Source: Motiliproteus sp036960175
GTDB lineage: Bacteria; Pseudomonadota; Gammaproteobacteria; Pseudomonadales; Balneatricaceae
Direction of reading: 5' to 3'
Length of the DNA: 64,000 nt
Assembly (NCBI GenBank): GCA_036960175.1
Contig: JBALWH010000005.1
Location: 143,669 to 207,668, forward strand
Both the position numbers and the translations under genes were made by a program. This document shows positions 17,559 through 25,713 of this stretch, in pieces. Numbering within the stretch: position 1 is the stretch's first letter; the number at the start of each line of letters is the position of its first letter. Below the pieces are notes generated by a model. That model searched no databases, was not told where the DNA came from, and saw nothing but the letters and a program-made list of their open reading frames with translations.

Positions 17559-17957
17559 ATGTGCAGCTCCGAAGAAGTCCTGACTCCAGAGGGGACACTA
17601 ACCTTACAGCTGCCGGCAACCAACCGGGACACCAACAACTTTGGTGACATCCATGGCGGCTGGCTCTCGACACAAATGGTCCTGGCGGCAGAAACACGTG
17701 CTGCACAGGTGGCCAAAGGCAGGATAGCCACGGTTTATATAGGCCCGATAGAATTTGTCTCACCGGTACTGGTGGGGACGCTGCTGAGTTTCTATACCGA
17801 TATCATTGAAACCGGCACTAGCTCTCTGAAGATCAAAATTGACGTCTGGGGCCGGTGTCCCGATGGCGGGGAATTCAGAAAAATCACCGAGACAGAGACG
17901 GTTCAGGTCGCCATAGAGCCCGACGGACGTATACGTACAGTCCCCTGCCAACTTTAA
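17559..17957 (+). CDS. Hotdog-fold protein of the YciA acyl-CoA thioesterase type, catalytic Asp replaced
   Basis: 132 residues. Family motif NNFGDIHGGWLSTQM corresponds to ANGDIFGGWIMSQM of YciA, and SSLKIKIDVWGR and the C-terminal DGRIRTVP also match. YciA hydrolyses short- and medium-chain acyl-CoAs. The catalytic aspartate that follows QM in YciA (Asp44 of the Haemophilus protein, from memory) is valine here (QMVLAAE), with a glutamate four residues later, so activity is uncertain. It is 52 bp upstream of the aldolase gene on the same strand and may be the first gene of the lsrK-type cluster. Confidence 0.8.
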   Translation: MCSSEEVLTPEGTLTLQLPATNRDTNNFGDIHGGWLSTQMVLAAETRAAQVAKGRIATVYIGPIEFVSPVLVGTLLSFYTDIIETGTSSLKIKIDVWGRCPDGGEFRKITETETVQVAIEPDGRIRTVPCQL

Positions 17958-18009
17958 TTTAGTCAACGAATGTCGACGAAAGCAGAAACTGCGACAAGGA
18001 AATAGCACG

Positions 18010-19653
18010 ATGAAAAGCCTGTGGAATGATGCCGATGCCCAGAACTACCAGACCTTAAGAGCGCTGCGGGTATACAGCTCCAGACTGCTAGGTTCTGATG
18101 CTGATCTGGTACTGCACGGCGGTGGCAACACCTCCGTAAAGGAAGCCGTCACTGATCTGTTGGGACAGAGCCAGGAAATCCTGACCGTCAAGGGCAGTGG
18201 CTGGGATCTAGCCACCATCGAAGAAGCCGGTTTTGCTCCAGTACGAATGGATGCACTACTGAAACTTGCACAGCTGGATAGCTTAAGCGACACCGATATG
18301 GTGCGTGAGCAACGGGCGGCAATGATCGACCCCAGCGCTCCCAACCCCTCCATCGAGGCTATACTGCACGCCTTGATTCCTTATACCTTTGTGGATCACA
18401 GCCACGCCGATGCCATCGTCACTATAACCAATACCCCCGACGGAGAAGCGCTGATTCGCCAAGCCCTGGGGGACAATATTCTCGTAGTGCCCTATGTCAT
18501 GCCCGGCTTTATCCTCGCCAAAACCATTCGCGATATGACCGTCGGTTGTAATTGGGATGAACTCGAAGGCATCGTGTTAATGAACCACGGTCTGTTCACT
18601 TTCGACGAAGATGCCAAAGCCAGCTACGAAAAACATATCCAGCTGGTTAGCCGCGCCGAGGAGTTTCTTATCACTCAGGGCGCGACGCTAAAAATCCCTG
18701 CCACCCCAGCCGAAACCGACCTGCTAGAACTGGCCACTATTCGTAAGCTAGTCAGTGAGCTGAAGGGCCATGCGGTTTTAGCGCAGCTGAACAATTCCGA
18801 CCTGGCCATGACCTTCTCCAGACACCCCTTAAGCAATATACCCAGACCCGGCCCGCTGACACCCGAACATGTTATCCGTACCAAGTCCTTCGCCGCAGTG
18901 CTGTCCACCGAAAATGACGAAGCCGGATATCGCACCCAGCTAGAACAGTTCCAGCAACAATATCAGCAATATTTTGAAGACCACCAGCAGGGCCAGATCT
19001 GCCTGAATTCAGCGCCGAACTACGCTATCTGGCAACAACATGGCGCCATTGCTTTCGGCAAAAAACCGCAAGAACTGCAGATTCTAAAAGACCTCAACCA
19101 GCATACCTTTGCGGCGATACTTAAAGCCGAAAAACTGGGCGGCTATCAGGCTCTCTCCAGCGATCATCTGTTTGATATTGAATACTGGGAACTGGAACAG
19201 GCAAAACTGGCGAAAGGCGGCAACGCACCGCGGCTAAGCGGCAAGGTGGTCATTATTGCCGAGCAGGACGCGACGTTGCGCCAGGCACTGCAAGACAATC
19301 TCAGCGCTCAAGGCGCCCAAGTGTTTAGCTTCGATAGCGCAGCCCCCGATAGCCTGATTATGGAGATTGTGCAGCGTTATGGCGGTATCGATGCTCTAGT
19401 GCTTAATATGGAACAACAAGACTGCCAGGCATTGATGGCATCAGCAGGCCTGTTCCTGGAGCAAGGCATTGACCCGGTGATGGTCTGCATCAATGCGCCG
19501 ACTGAGATTAACTTTGCCGATACCCATGTCCGTATCAATCGCATCGATATCGCCTCTGAAACTAAAAACGCTAGCGAAATAGGATCAGTGGCAGGCCTTA
19601 TCGCCACCTTGATTGGCGACCCTGCACTCAATGAAGTTGCATTTAAACTCTAA
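18010..19653 (+). CDS. Class II aldolase with vestigial short-chain-dehydrogenase tail
   Basis: 547 residues. Residues 1 to about 400 are a class II aldolase domain: HGGGNTSVK, VDHSHADA and MNHGLFTF supply the zinc histidines and phosphate loop. It belongs to the RhaD-like fused aldolase/dehydrogenase family, whose members are near 690 residues. Here the C-terminal dehydrogenase domain is only about 140 residues, its Rossmann glycine motif is replaced (VVIIAEQDATLR), and no YxxxK is present, so it should not oxidise anything. The likely reaction is retro-aldol cleavage of a sugar phosphate or 1-phosphate. It is followed by the lsrK-like kinase. GGAAATAG lies before the ATG. Confidence 0.87.
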   Translation: MKSLWNDADAQNYQTLRALRVYSSRLLGSDADLVLHGGGNTSVKEAVTDLLGQSQEILTVKGSGWDLATIEEAGFAPVRMDALLKLAQLDSLSDTDMVREQRAAMIDPSAPNPSIEAILHALIPYTFVDHSHADAIVTITNTPDGEALIRQALGDNILVVPYVMPGFILAKTIRDMTVGCNWDELEGIVLMNHGLFTFDEDAKASYEKHIQLVSRAEEFLITQGATLKIPATPAETDLLELATIRKLVSELKGHAVLAQLNNSDLAMTFSRHPLSNIPRPGPLTPEHVIRTKSFAAVLSTENDEAGYRTQLEQFQQQYQQYFEDHQQGQICLNSAPNYAIWQQHGAIAFGKKPQELQILKDLNQHTFAAILKAEKLGGYQALSSDHLFDIEYWELEQAKLAKGGNAPRLSGKVVIIAEQDATLRQALQDNLSAQGAQVFSFDSAAPDSLIMEIVQRYGGIDALVLNMEQQDCQALMASAGLFLEQGIDPVMVCINAPTEINFADTHVRINRIDIASETKNASEIGSVAGLIATLIGDPALNEVAFKL

Positions 19654-19793
19654 CAGGTTGTTGAAAAGCGTTAGCGAGGCAGTCGAGGCTAGGCAAAAAA
19701 GACCGAAAGAGCGCAGTTTATGTGTAATAAATGAGCATTTTGAGGTCTTTTTTAACGACGTATCGGCAACGCAGGTAGTTTTTCAACAACCTG
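19654..19793. repeat. 140-bp palindromic interspersed repeat (MITE/ERIC-like)
   Basis: Terminal inverted repeats CAGGTTGTTGAAAA (19654-19667) and TTTTCAACAACCTG (19780-19793) are perfect over 14 bases. A second nested pair, AAAAAAGACC (19695-19704) and GGTCTTTTTT (19744-19753), lies inside. The element starts directly after the TAA of the aldolase gene and ends 26 bases before the kinase. I recall CAGG(T/C)TGTTGAAAA-bounded elements as dispersed repeats in marine gammaproteobacteria. It encodes no protein. Confidence 0.85.
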
Positions 19794-19819
19794 CTAAGCC
19801 ACGAATAGAGACCTGAATC

Positions 19820-21385
19820 ATGGATAACTACCTACTGACGATTGATGCTGGCACTGGCAGTGGTCGTGCCGTGCTGTTTGACCTGAAAGGCAATGAAGTC
19901 GGTATCGGCCAACAGGAATGGAGGCACCATGCAGAACCTGGAGTGGCTAACTCCATGGGTTTTGATTGCCAGGCAAACTGGCGGCTGATCTGTGACTGTA
20001 TTGCCACTGCTCTGACCCAGGCTGGTGCTAAAGCCGAGCAGGTATTAGCGGTCTCAGCCACCAGCATGCGCGAAGGCATCGTCGTCTATGATCGCGACGG
20101 CAACGAGCTTTGGGCAGTTGCCAATGTCGATGCTCGCGCCGATCAACAGGTCAGAGAGCTGAAACAACAGTTTCCTGGTATCGAAGAACAGTTTTATCAG
20201 CAGTCGGGACAAACCTTTGCCTTAGGCGCCTTACCCCGCCTGCTGTGGCTTAAACAGCATAAACCCGATCTCTATGAGCGCGCCGATAAAGTCTCAATGA
20301 TCAGCGACTGGGTGCTGGCCCGCCTCAGCGGCACTATTGCCACGGACCCGTCTAATGGTGGCACCAGTGGTATCTTCAGCCTTAGTGAGCGCCAGTGGGT
20401 GCCCGATATGGCGCAGCAGGTAGGACTGAATCCAGCGCTCTTTCCACCGGTATTAGAGCCCGGACAGAAACTCGGAGAAATTTCCCAGATCGGCGCTCAA
20501 GCCAGTGGCCTCAAGGCCGGCACTCCGGTGATTATGGGTGGCGGTGATGTGCAACTGGGTGCAGCCGGTCTTGGTGTGGTAAAGCAAGGACAGGCTGCCG
20601 TTCTCGGTGGTACCTTCTGGCAGCAAGTGGTTAACATCGATGCCAACACCGCACCACCAACCGATATGGGCATTCGTGTTAACCCCCATGTTATCCCTGG
20701 CCAGTCCCAGGCTGAAGGCATTACCTTTTTCAGCGGCCTCACCATGCGCTGGTTCCGGGATGCCTTCTGCGCCGATGAAGTCCGGCAGGCAAAGCAGCGG
20801 GGCGTTGATCCTTATCGCATTCTGGAGGAGCTGGCTAGCCAGGTTCCTGTCGGCAGTCACGGTATTATGCCGATCTTTTCCGATGCCATGAAATACGGTC
20901 GCTGGTACCACGCCAGTCCGTCATTTATTAACTTGTCCATCGACCCAGAGCAATGCAACAAAGCTAGCATGTTCCGAAGCCTGCAGGAGAATGCCTGCAT
21001 CGTCTCGGCAATTAATTTAGAAGCCATTAGCAATTTCAGCGGCTACGACTGCGATCATATCGTTTTTGCCGGGGGAGCCAGCAAAGGATTCCTATGGCCG
21101 CAGATTCTGGCTGATGTCACCGGCAAGCCGGTGAGAATACCGAAAGTGACAGAGGCCACCGCCCTCGGTGGCGCCATGGCTGCGGCCGTCGGCATCGGCC
21201 TTTATGACAGCATCGCAGAGGCAGCCGAGCACTGGGTGCGCTGGGAACAGCAGTTCGACCCTGATCCTAAGCTGTATAATCAGTACACTGAGATCAAACA
21301 ACGCTGGCAACAGATCTATCAGCGCCAGTTACAATTGGTAGATGACGGCCTCACCACCTCCATGTGGACGGCGCCCGGACTCTGA
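19820..21385 (+). CDS. lsrK: LsrK-type autoinducer-2 kinase (FGGY family)
   Basis: 521 residues, FGGY carbohydrate kinase. It matches remembered E. coli LsrK along its length: LDAGTGS-type phosphate loop (IDAGTGSGRAV), SMREGIV, NVDARAD, GGGDVQLGAAGLG with the catalytic aspartate, AVLGGTFWQQVVN, RVNPHVIPG, GLTMRWFRDAFCA, SPSFINLSIDP and the C-terminal GLTTSMWTAPGL. LsrK phosphorylates DPD (AI-2) in the cytosol. No lsrACDB transporter, lsrR, lsrF or lsrG is in the window; the neighbours are a class II aldolase and a cupin, so a related sugar substrate remains possible. It is followed by the cupin after 70 bp. Confidence 0.88.
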   Translation: MDNYLLTIDAGTGSGRAVLFDLKGNEVGIGQQEWRHHAEPGVANSMGFDCQANWRLICDCIATALTQAGAKAEQVLAVSATSMREGIVVYDRDGNELWAVANVDARADQQVRELKQQFPGIEEQFYQQSGQTFALGALPRLLWLKQHKPDLYERADKVSMISDWVLARLSGTIATDPSNGGTSGIFSLSERQWVPDMAQQVGLNPALFPPVLEPGQKLGEISQIGAQASGLKAGTPVIMGGGDVQLGAAGLGVVKQGQAAVLGGTFWQQVVNIDANTAPPTDMGIRVNPHVIPGQSQAEGITFFSGLTMRWFRDAFCADEVRQAKQRGVDPYRILEELASQVPVGSHGIMPIFSDAMKYGRWYHASPSFINLSIDPEQCNKASMFRSLQENACIVSAINLEAISNFSGYDCDHIVFAGGASKGFLWPQILADVTGKPVRIPKVTEATALGGAMAAAVGIGLYDSIAEAAEHWVRWEQQFDPDPKLYNQYTEIKQRWQQIYQRQLQLVDDGLTTSMWTAPGL

Positions 21386-21455
21386 GTCCTGACAGATTAT
21401 TAATACTGAGCATTCCGGCAATTAGAGATGCCGGGAAGCAGTTTGGAGACATTCA

Positions 21456-21830
21456 ATGTACTTGACCAACGAAGCCGAACACGAATACCGCTTTGGCGAT
21501 TATGGCCCTAAATACCTGACCGTCGGCCCCAAAGTCGACATGGGGGTGGTGGTCATCACCCCCGGCGAGACCCACCCCTGTCATAAACATACCATTCAGG
21601 AAGAATCGTTCCTGGCTCTGGAAGGAGAATGCGCGGTCTACGTCGATGGTGAGAAAGTCATCCTGAAAGCGGGTGATTATCTGCGTTGCAATCCTGGCGA
21701 ATCTCATCTGTTCCGTAATGAAAGCGATAGCAATTTTAAAGCGGTTTTCACTAAGGCTCCGCACCTAGAAGAGAAAGACAGTGTCTATATCGACTGGGAA
21801 CCTGGCCGCCCCTTCCCCAAAGAAGACTGA
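21456..21830 (+). CDS. Cupin-domain protein
   Basis: 124 residues, single cupin barrel. Metal-binding motif 1 is HPCHKHTIQEESF (two histidines and a glutamate) and motif 2 is GDYLRCNPGESH with its histidine. Small cupins of this kind are often sugar or sugar-phosphate isomerases or ligand sensors. It sits directly after lsrK, so action on the same carbohydrate is inferred. The ATG at 21456 has TTTGGAGAC upstream. Confidence 0.85.
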   Translation: MYLTNEAEHEYRFGDYGPKYLTVGPKVDMGVVVITPGETHPCHKHTIQEESFLALEGECAVYVDGEKVILKAGDYLRCNPGESHLFRNESDSNFKAVFTKAPHLEEKDSVYIDWEPGRPFPKED

Positions 21831-21961
21831 TCCCGGTCAATAGCGCCTTTAACTGCGCTCAACAATTGCCAGCGGGGGAGCTATTCTTAGAGATGTCGTT
21901 AGCCGCCTCCATCTGAGTCGGCTATACCCTCAACCACGGCTTTACCTAGGGTTGCTGCTGA

Positions 21962-23050
21962 ATGGAAATGAACACCGCCCACATACGTCAACAGCTACTG
22001 ACCGACCCGCTGCTTAGCTCCCTGTCTGACAGCGAGATCGATTTGATCATCAGCCACGGTCAAACCGTCTCTCTTGCCGTTGATGACGCCGTCGTTGAAG
22101 AAGGCGACTGTGGCGACGGCCTGTTTTTTATCCTCAGCGGAGAACTGATAGTCACCAAGAATTTCGCTGGGATCAGCAAAGAATTGAGCCGCTTATCCAA
22201 GGGCCAGAGCTTTGGTGAAATCTCACTGGTGTCCGATGGCCCCCGCACCGCAACCGTCACCGCCTGCATTCCTTCCCTCTGCCTGAAACTGAATAAAGGC
22301 ACCTTTGAGCAACTGCTGGCAGAAAATGGTCGCTTTGGTCAGAAGATGATGAAAGTGCTGACGCAACGCATGATCGAGACCGAGCGCACAGCGAACCGCC
22401 AGCTGGTCGAATCCTATCAGGCACTTATTTTCTCTCTGTCTGACCTGGCCGAATCCCGTGATCCAGAGACAGGTGCACATCTGTTCCGAGTACAGAACTA
22501 TTGCCACCTGCTAGCAACATTAATGGCCGACACGGAGCTCTTTGAAAAACAGATCGATGCCCATTTTATCGAAGATATCTATGTCGCCGCCCCGCTCCAT
22601 GATATCGGTAAGGTTGGTATCCCTGATGCCGTGTTGTTAAAGCCCGGAGCCCTGACCGATCAAGAATTTGAAATTATGAAAACCCACACCAGCCTGGGCG
22701 CCAAAACGCTGGTGAAAGTTCTGGCAAAGCTGGAAAGCTCGACCTTCAGAGTGGCCTATCACGTCATCCTCGAACACCATGAACGCTACGACGGCAGCGG
22801 TTATCCCAATGGCACAGCGGGCGAGAATATCACCCTCGAAGGTCGTGTTATGGCGCTGGCCGATGTCTATGATGCGCTACTGTCGAAACGAGTCTATAAA
22901 AAAGCCTTCAGCTACGAAACCGCCAAATCTATTATTAGCGAAGGTCGCGGCAAACATTTTGACCCCGACATCACCGACCTGTTTCTGGCCAACATCGAGC
23001 TGTTTGAAGCCATTCATCAACAGTTTGCTGATGAACAGAAAGATTCATAG
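21962..23050 (+). CDS. Cyclic-nucleotide-binding HD-GYP protein, probable c-di-GMP phosphodiesterase
   Basis: 362 residues, soluble. N-terminal cNMP-binding domain (about 15-135) has an intact phosphate cassette, FGEISLVSDGPRTATV. The HD-GYP domain (about 150-350) has LHDIGKVGIPD, HHERYDGSGYPNG and ADVYDAL. It is predicted to hydrolyse c-di-GMP under control of cAMP or another cyclic nucleotide. It follows the cupin on the same strand by 131 bp. A CCGAGC/GCTCGG hairpin at 23093-23109 follows the gene but lacks a T-run. Confidence 0.9.
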   Translation: MEMNTAHIRQQLLTDPLLSSLSDSEIDLIISHGQTVSLAVDDAVVEEGDCGDGLFFILSGELIVTKNFAGISKELSRLSKGQSFGEISLVSDGPRTATVTACIPSLCLKLNKGTFEQLLAENGRFGQKMMKVLTQRMIETERTANRQLVESYQALIFSLSDLAESRDPETGAHLFRVQNYCHLLATLMADTELFEKQIDAHFIEDIYVAAPLHDIGKVGIPDAVLLKPGALTDQEFEIMKTHTSLGAKTLVKVLAKLESSTFRVAYHVILEHHERYDGSGYPNGTAGENITLEGRVMALADVYDALLSKRVYKKAFSYETAKSIISEGRGKHFDPDITDLFLANIELFEAIHQQFADEQKDS

Positions 23051-23270
23051 TCAACCCTGCGTTTAGCTAAAACACAACGCACCAAAAAACACCCGAGCAT
23101 TAAGCTCGGATTTACTGACTTATGGCCGCTTCAGCCCCATTCCAATAACGGCCCAAAGCCTGCAACTAAGGCCCAACCGTCAACCTAATGACCTTATTAA
23201 TGCTATTATCATTACTCAAGTTGAAGCGCAGTACCGAAAATAATACCTAAAATACGGTGTTTTCTACCTG

Positions 23271-24899
23271 ATGAGCTTGATCAAGATATCCCTTAAGCAA
23301 ACTCTGTTTGTTGCTTTTCTGGCGGTTGCAATCGTCCCTGTCGTCATTCTTTCTGGGTGGGAACAGCACTCCGCCTTCAAAAAAGAATTAGCCGCCGTAA
23401 AAGAAAAACATCTGCTGCTAGCCCGCAACCTTACCGATGCGCTAAGCCGCTACGCTATCGATACTCAGGTCGTGTTCCAGTCAGCTCTGGCCGCTCATGA
23501 GAACGGTCATTTCGGCACTGAAACAAAATCCCTAATGCAGGCGGTCAATATCCAAGGACTGGCTCTGCTGAACAACGATCTAAAACTCAGCAAACAACTT
23601 TTTGGCAATCAAGAATTCAACACCCAACAAACTATCGACGACCTCTCAGGGTTTATTACCCTGGCGATGGAACAGCCGGGAAAAGTAATCTTCAGCGGTG
23701 TTGTAGTGGCATCGATGCCACACCCAACCATTTTCATGGTGACTCATCGCCCTGAGCAAGGTACCTGGTTAGCCGCCGTGGACACCAAATATATACAGCG
23801 TCTGCAACAGTCCATCAGCTTTGGTAAAAAAGGTCATGCCGCTATTGTTGACCACAAAGGACAAGTGCTGGCGCACCCCAAGCAGGCATGGCAACAGAAT
23901 GCTAAGAATATCTCCAAAATAAAACCGGTAGCCGCCATGATCAAGGGCCAGACCGGAGTCACTACGTTTTATTCGCCAGCGGTCAAAGCCGATATGATTG
24001 CGGGTTACGCAACCGTACAAGAGACTGGCTGGGGAGTTATGATCCCACAACCCCTGGCAGAGCTAAAAGAACATGCCGCACAGATCCAGCTCGATACTTT
24101 TATTCTTGGCATTGTAGCGATCCTGATCACCGCCTTATTCAGCTGGTGGTTAGCAGGCCTGATTGCCGCCCCAGTGACCAATGTCCGTGATTCAGCACAG
24201 CAGATTTCCAAAGGTAACTTTGGCCTCAAGGTGAACAACAACACCCGTTTTATACCCCGAGAATTGAGTGATTTGGCCACTGCGTTCAATCGCATGAAAG
24301 AAGAAGTTCAGCGCAGCCAACATAACCTGGAAGCGCGGGTTGAAGAACGCACTCACGAACTACAAGAGGAGATCCAAATTCGTAAGGCCGCAGAGGAAAA
24401 GATTCGCTTCATGGCCATGCATGACCCCGTTACCGGCCTGCCCAACCGTGTCGCCCTCCATGATCAAATCGATCAATGGCGGCAAAAGCGCATCCAAGGG
24501 AAAATTCTGGCGGTGCTGTTTATTGATCTGGACGGTTTTAAACCCGTTAACGACACTCACGGACATGATATGGGTGATGCGGTGCTATCTCTGGTCGGCG
24601 ACAGACTGGCATCCACCCTGAGAAACGAAGATATTGTCGCACGCTATGGCGGTGACGAATTTGTAGTCATACTCACCAATCAGGGTAGCGCCCAACATGC
24701 CTATGAGGTCGCCCAGAAACTTCGCCAGCAGATCGCTGAGCCTATGCAACTAGGCAACCTACAACTGAATATTGCCGCCAGTATCGGTGTAGTTACCACC
24801 GCCGCCAAAGGTGCGGACATCAATAAGATGCTACGCGAAGCCGACCGGGCAATGTACCAAGCCAAGAGTCAGGGAAAGAACAGTGTCTGCGTGGCCTGA
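23271..24899 (+). CDS. Cache-HAMP-GGDEF diguanylate cyclase
   Basis: 542 residues. There is a membrane segment at about 12-30, a double-Cache-like periplasmic sensor (about 35-270; HPTIFMVTHRP, KKGHAAIVDHKGQVLAHP), and a second membrane segment (about 275-298). HAMP (about 300-350), a short coiled coil and a GGDEF domain follow, with intact GGDEF and an RNED I-site. It should synthesise c-di-GMP in response to a small periplasmic ligand, with product inhibition. It is probably monocistronic. Confidence 0.92.
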   Translation: MSLIKISLKQTLFVAFLAVAIVPVVILSGWEQHSAFKKELAAVKEKHLLLARNLTDALSRYAIDTQVVFQSALAAHENGHFGTETKSLMQAVNIQGLALLNNDLKLSKQLFGNQEFNTQQTIDDLSGFITLAMEQPGKVIFSGVVVASMPHPTIFMVTHRPEQGTWLAAVDTKYIQRLQQSISFGKKGHAAIVDHKGQVLAHPKQAWQQNAKNISKIKPVAAMIKGQTGVTTFYSPAVKADMIAGYATVQETGWGVMIPQPLAELKEHAAQIQLDTFILGIVAILITALFSWWLAGLIAAPVTNVRDSAQQISKGNFGLKVNNNTRFIPRELSDLATAFNRMKEEVQRSQHNLEARVEERTHELQEEIQIRKAAEEKIRFMAMHDPVTGLPNRVALHDQIDQWRQKRIQGKILAVLFIDLDGFKPVNDTHGHDMGDAVLSLVGDRLASTLRNEDIVARYGGDEFVVILTNQGSAQHAYEVAQKLRQQIAEPMQLGNLQLNIAASIGVVTTAAKGADINKMLREADRAMYQAKSQGKNSVCVA

Positions 24900-25170
24900 T
24901 TGATACGGAAATTGACTCATTCTAGATGGCTGATTTTAGGCCTGCCATTGCCTCTCTTCGATTTGCAGTATTTGTCCTCTAAATCAACGCCTAAGCAGTA
25001 ACCGTTATTATTCTTAGATTTCCTATTCCACGACAATTCTTCCTAAACAGTGCTAAATTTATCTGAAGGCTTGCTAGGCTTTTTTGGGGACCTTGCCTCC
25101 CTAAAACCATCGCTAACAATGGAGTACCCCGGTTGCAATTGCCGGGCAGCGACGGATTGGTGAACATGAC
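24900..25170. other. Intergenic region upstream of the GGDEF-EAL relic
   Basis: No gene is seen. A short GC hairpin (CCCGG...CCGGG around TTGCAATTG, near 25128-25146) lies before the heptamer repeats. The region may be the old promoter and leader of the relic gene. Confidence 0.4.
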
Positions 25171-25210
25171 TTAGGGATTAGAGATTAGGGATTAGGGATT
25201 AGGGATTAGG
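25171..25210. repeat. Heptamer tandem repeat TTAGGGA, six units
   Basis: Units read TTAGGGA, TTAGAGA, TTAGGGA three times, then a shortened TTAGGA, ending two bases before the ATG at 25213. A seven-base period changes spacing by non-multiples of three, and each unit holds a GGGA purine run, so copy number could alter ribosome binding or promoter spacing. Confidence 0.9.
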
Positions 25211-25212
25211 AT

Positions 25213-25694
25213 ATGACCTCATCGGCCAGCGATTTTCTACACAACAACGTTCGGGTGCTTAAATCCCGAGTATCCAAAACCGCCTTTCACGGCGTTCTGG
25301 TCGCGATCGCAGCCATTATCATAGCGACTCTGGCTTCATCCTATATACATCACGGAACTATCAGTGCCGCCGGCATTATTGATGTACAGCTGAATAATTA
25401 TGCGCTCTGGGTTTTGGACGCGATACCTTTTGTCTTTGGCCTGTGGGGACAATACTCCAGCACCATCATCGCCTATGAAGCCAGCGACAGGGAGGTGTCG
25501 AAACAGCGGAGATCATGAAAACCCTGGAGGACTATGGCTGCGATATAGTCCTCCAGGGTTTCCTCATTGCCAAACCACTTAAAGAGGAAGGATTCGAGCA
25601 GTGGCGACAGAATTACCAGAACGGAGAACACTCACAGCAACAGGAGATAAGTTCTGGAAATTCCCAAGGTAGCGTCGCCACTGATATAGGCTGA
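25213..25694 (+). pseudogene. Internally deleted, frameshifted GGDEF-EAL membrane protein
   Basis: The first frame (25213-25518) encodes a membrane N terminus with two hydrophobic helices (AFHGVLVAIAAIIIATLA; LWVLDAIPFVFGLWGQYSS) and ends soon after YEASDRE. A different frame, from about 25494 to the stop at 25694, encodes GVETAEIMKTLEDYGCD, QGFLIAKPL and FEQWRQNY. That is the last part of an EAL domain (EGVET, QGF and the C-terminal helix). The GGDEF domain and nearly all of the EAL domain are missing, and the join shifts frame. It is a relic of a c-di-GMP enzyme lying directly after an intact Cache-GGDEF gene. A 101-residue membrane peptide could still be made. Confidence 0.85.
25519..25561. 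repeat. Perfect 17-bp inverted repeat inside the EAL relic
   Basis: AAACCCTGGAGGACTAT (25519-25535) and ATAGTCCTCCAGGGTTT (25545-25561) are exact reverse complements around a nine-base loop. The right arm adds one residue (IVL) where EAL proteins normally have two between CD and QG, consistent with template-directed correction of an imperfect palindrome. In the transcript it would be a strong hairpin, but only TTT ends the stem. Confidence 0.92.
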
Positions 25695-25713
25695 GATGAG
25701 AAGGAGGCAGTCC

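Noticed and set aside
19654..19793. Insertion sequence
   Set aside because: No transposase frame and no clear target duplication; too short, so called a palindromic repeat.
25070..25160. Possible c-di-GMP (GEMM) riboswitch upstream of the GGDEF-EAL relic
   Set aside because: Pieces such as GCCTCCCTAAAACC resemble the family, but the conserved GCAAAGCC core, GAAA tetraloop and receptor are not found.
25171..25210. CRISPR or telomere-like array
   Set aside because: Units are contiguous seven-mers with no spacers, internal to the chromosome.
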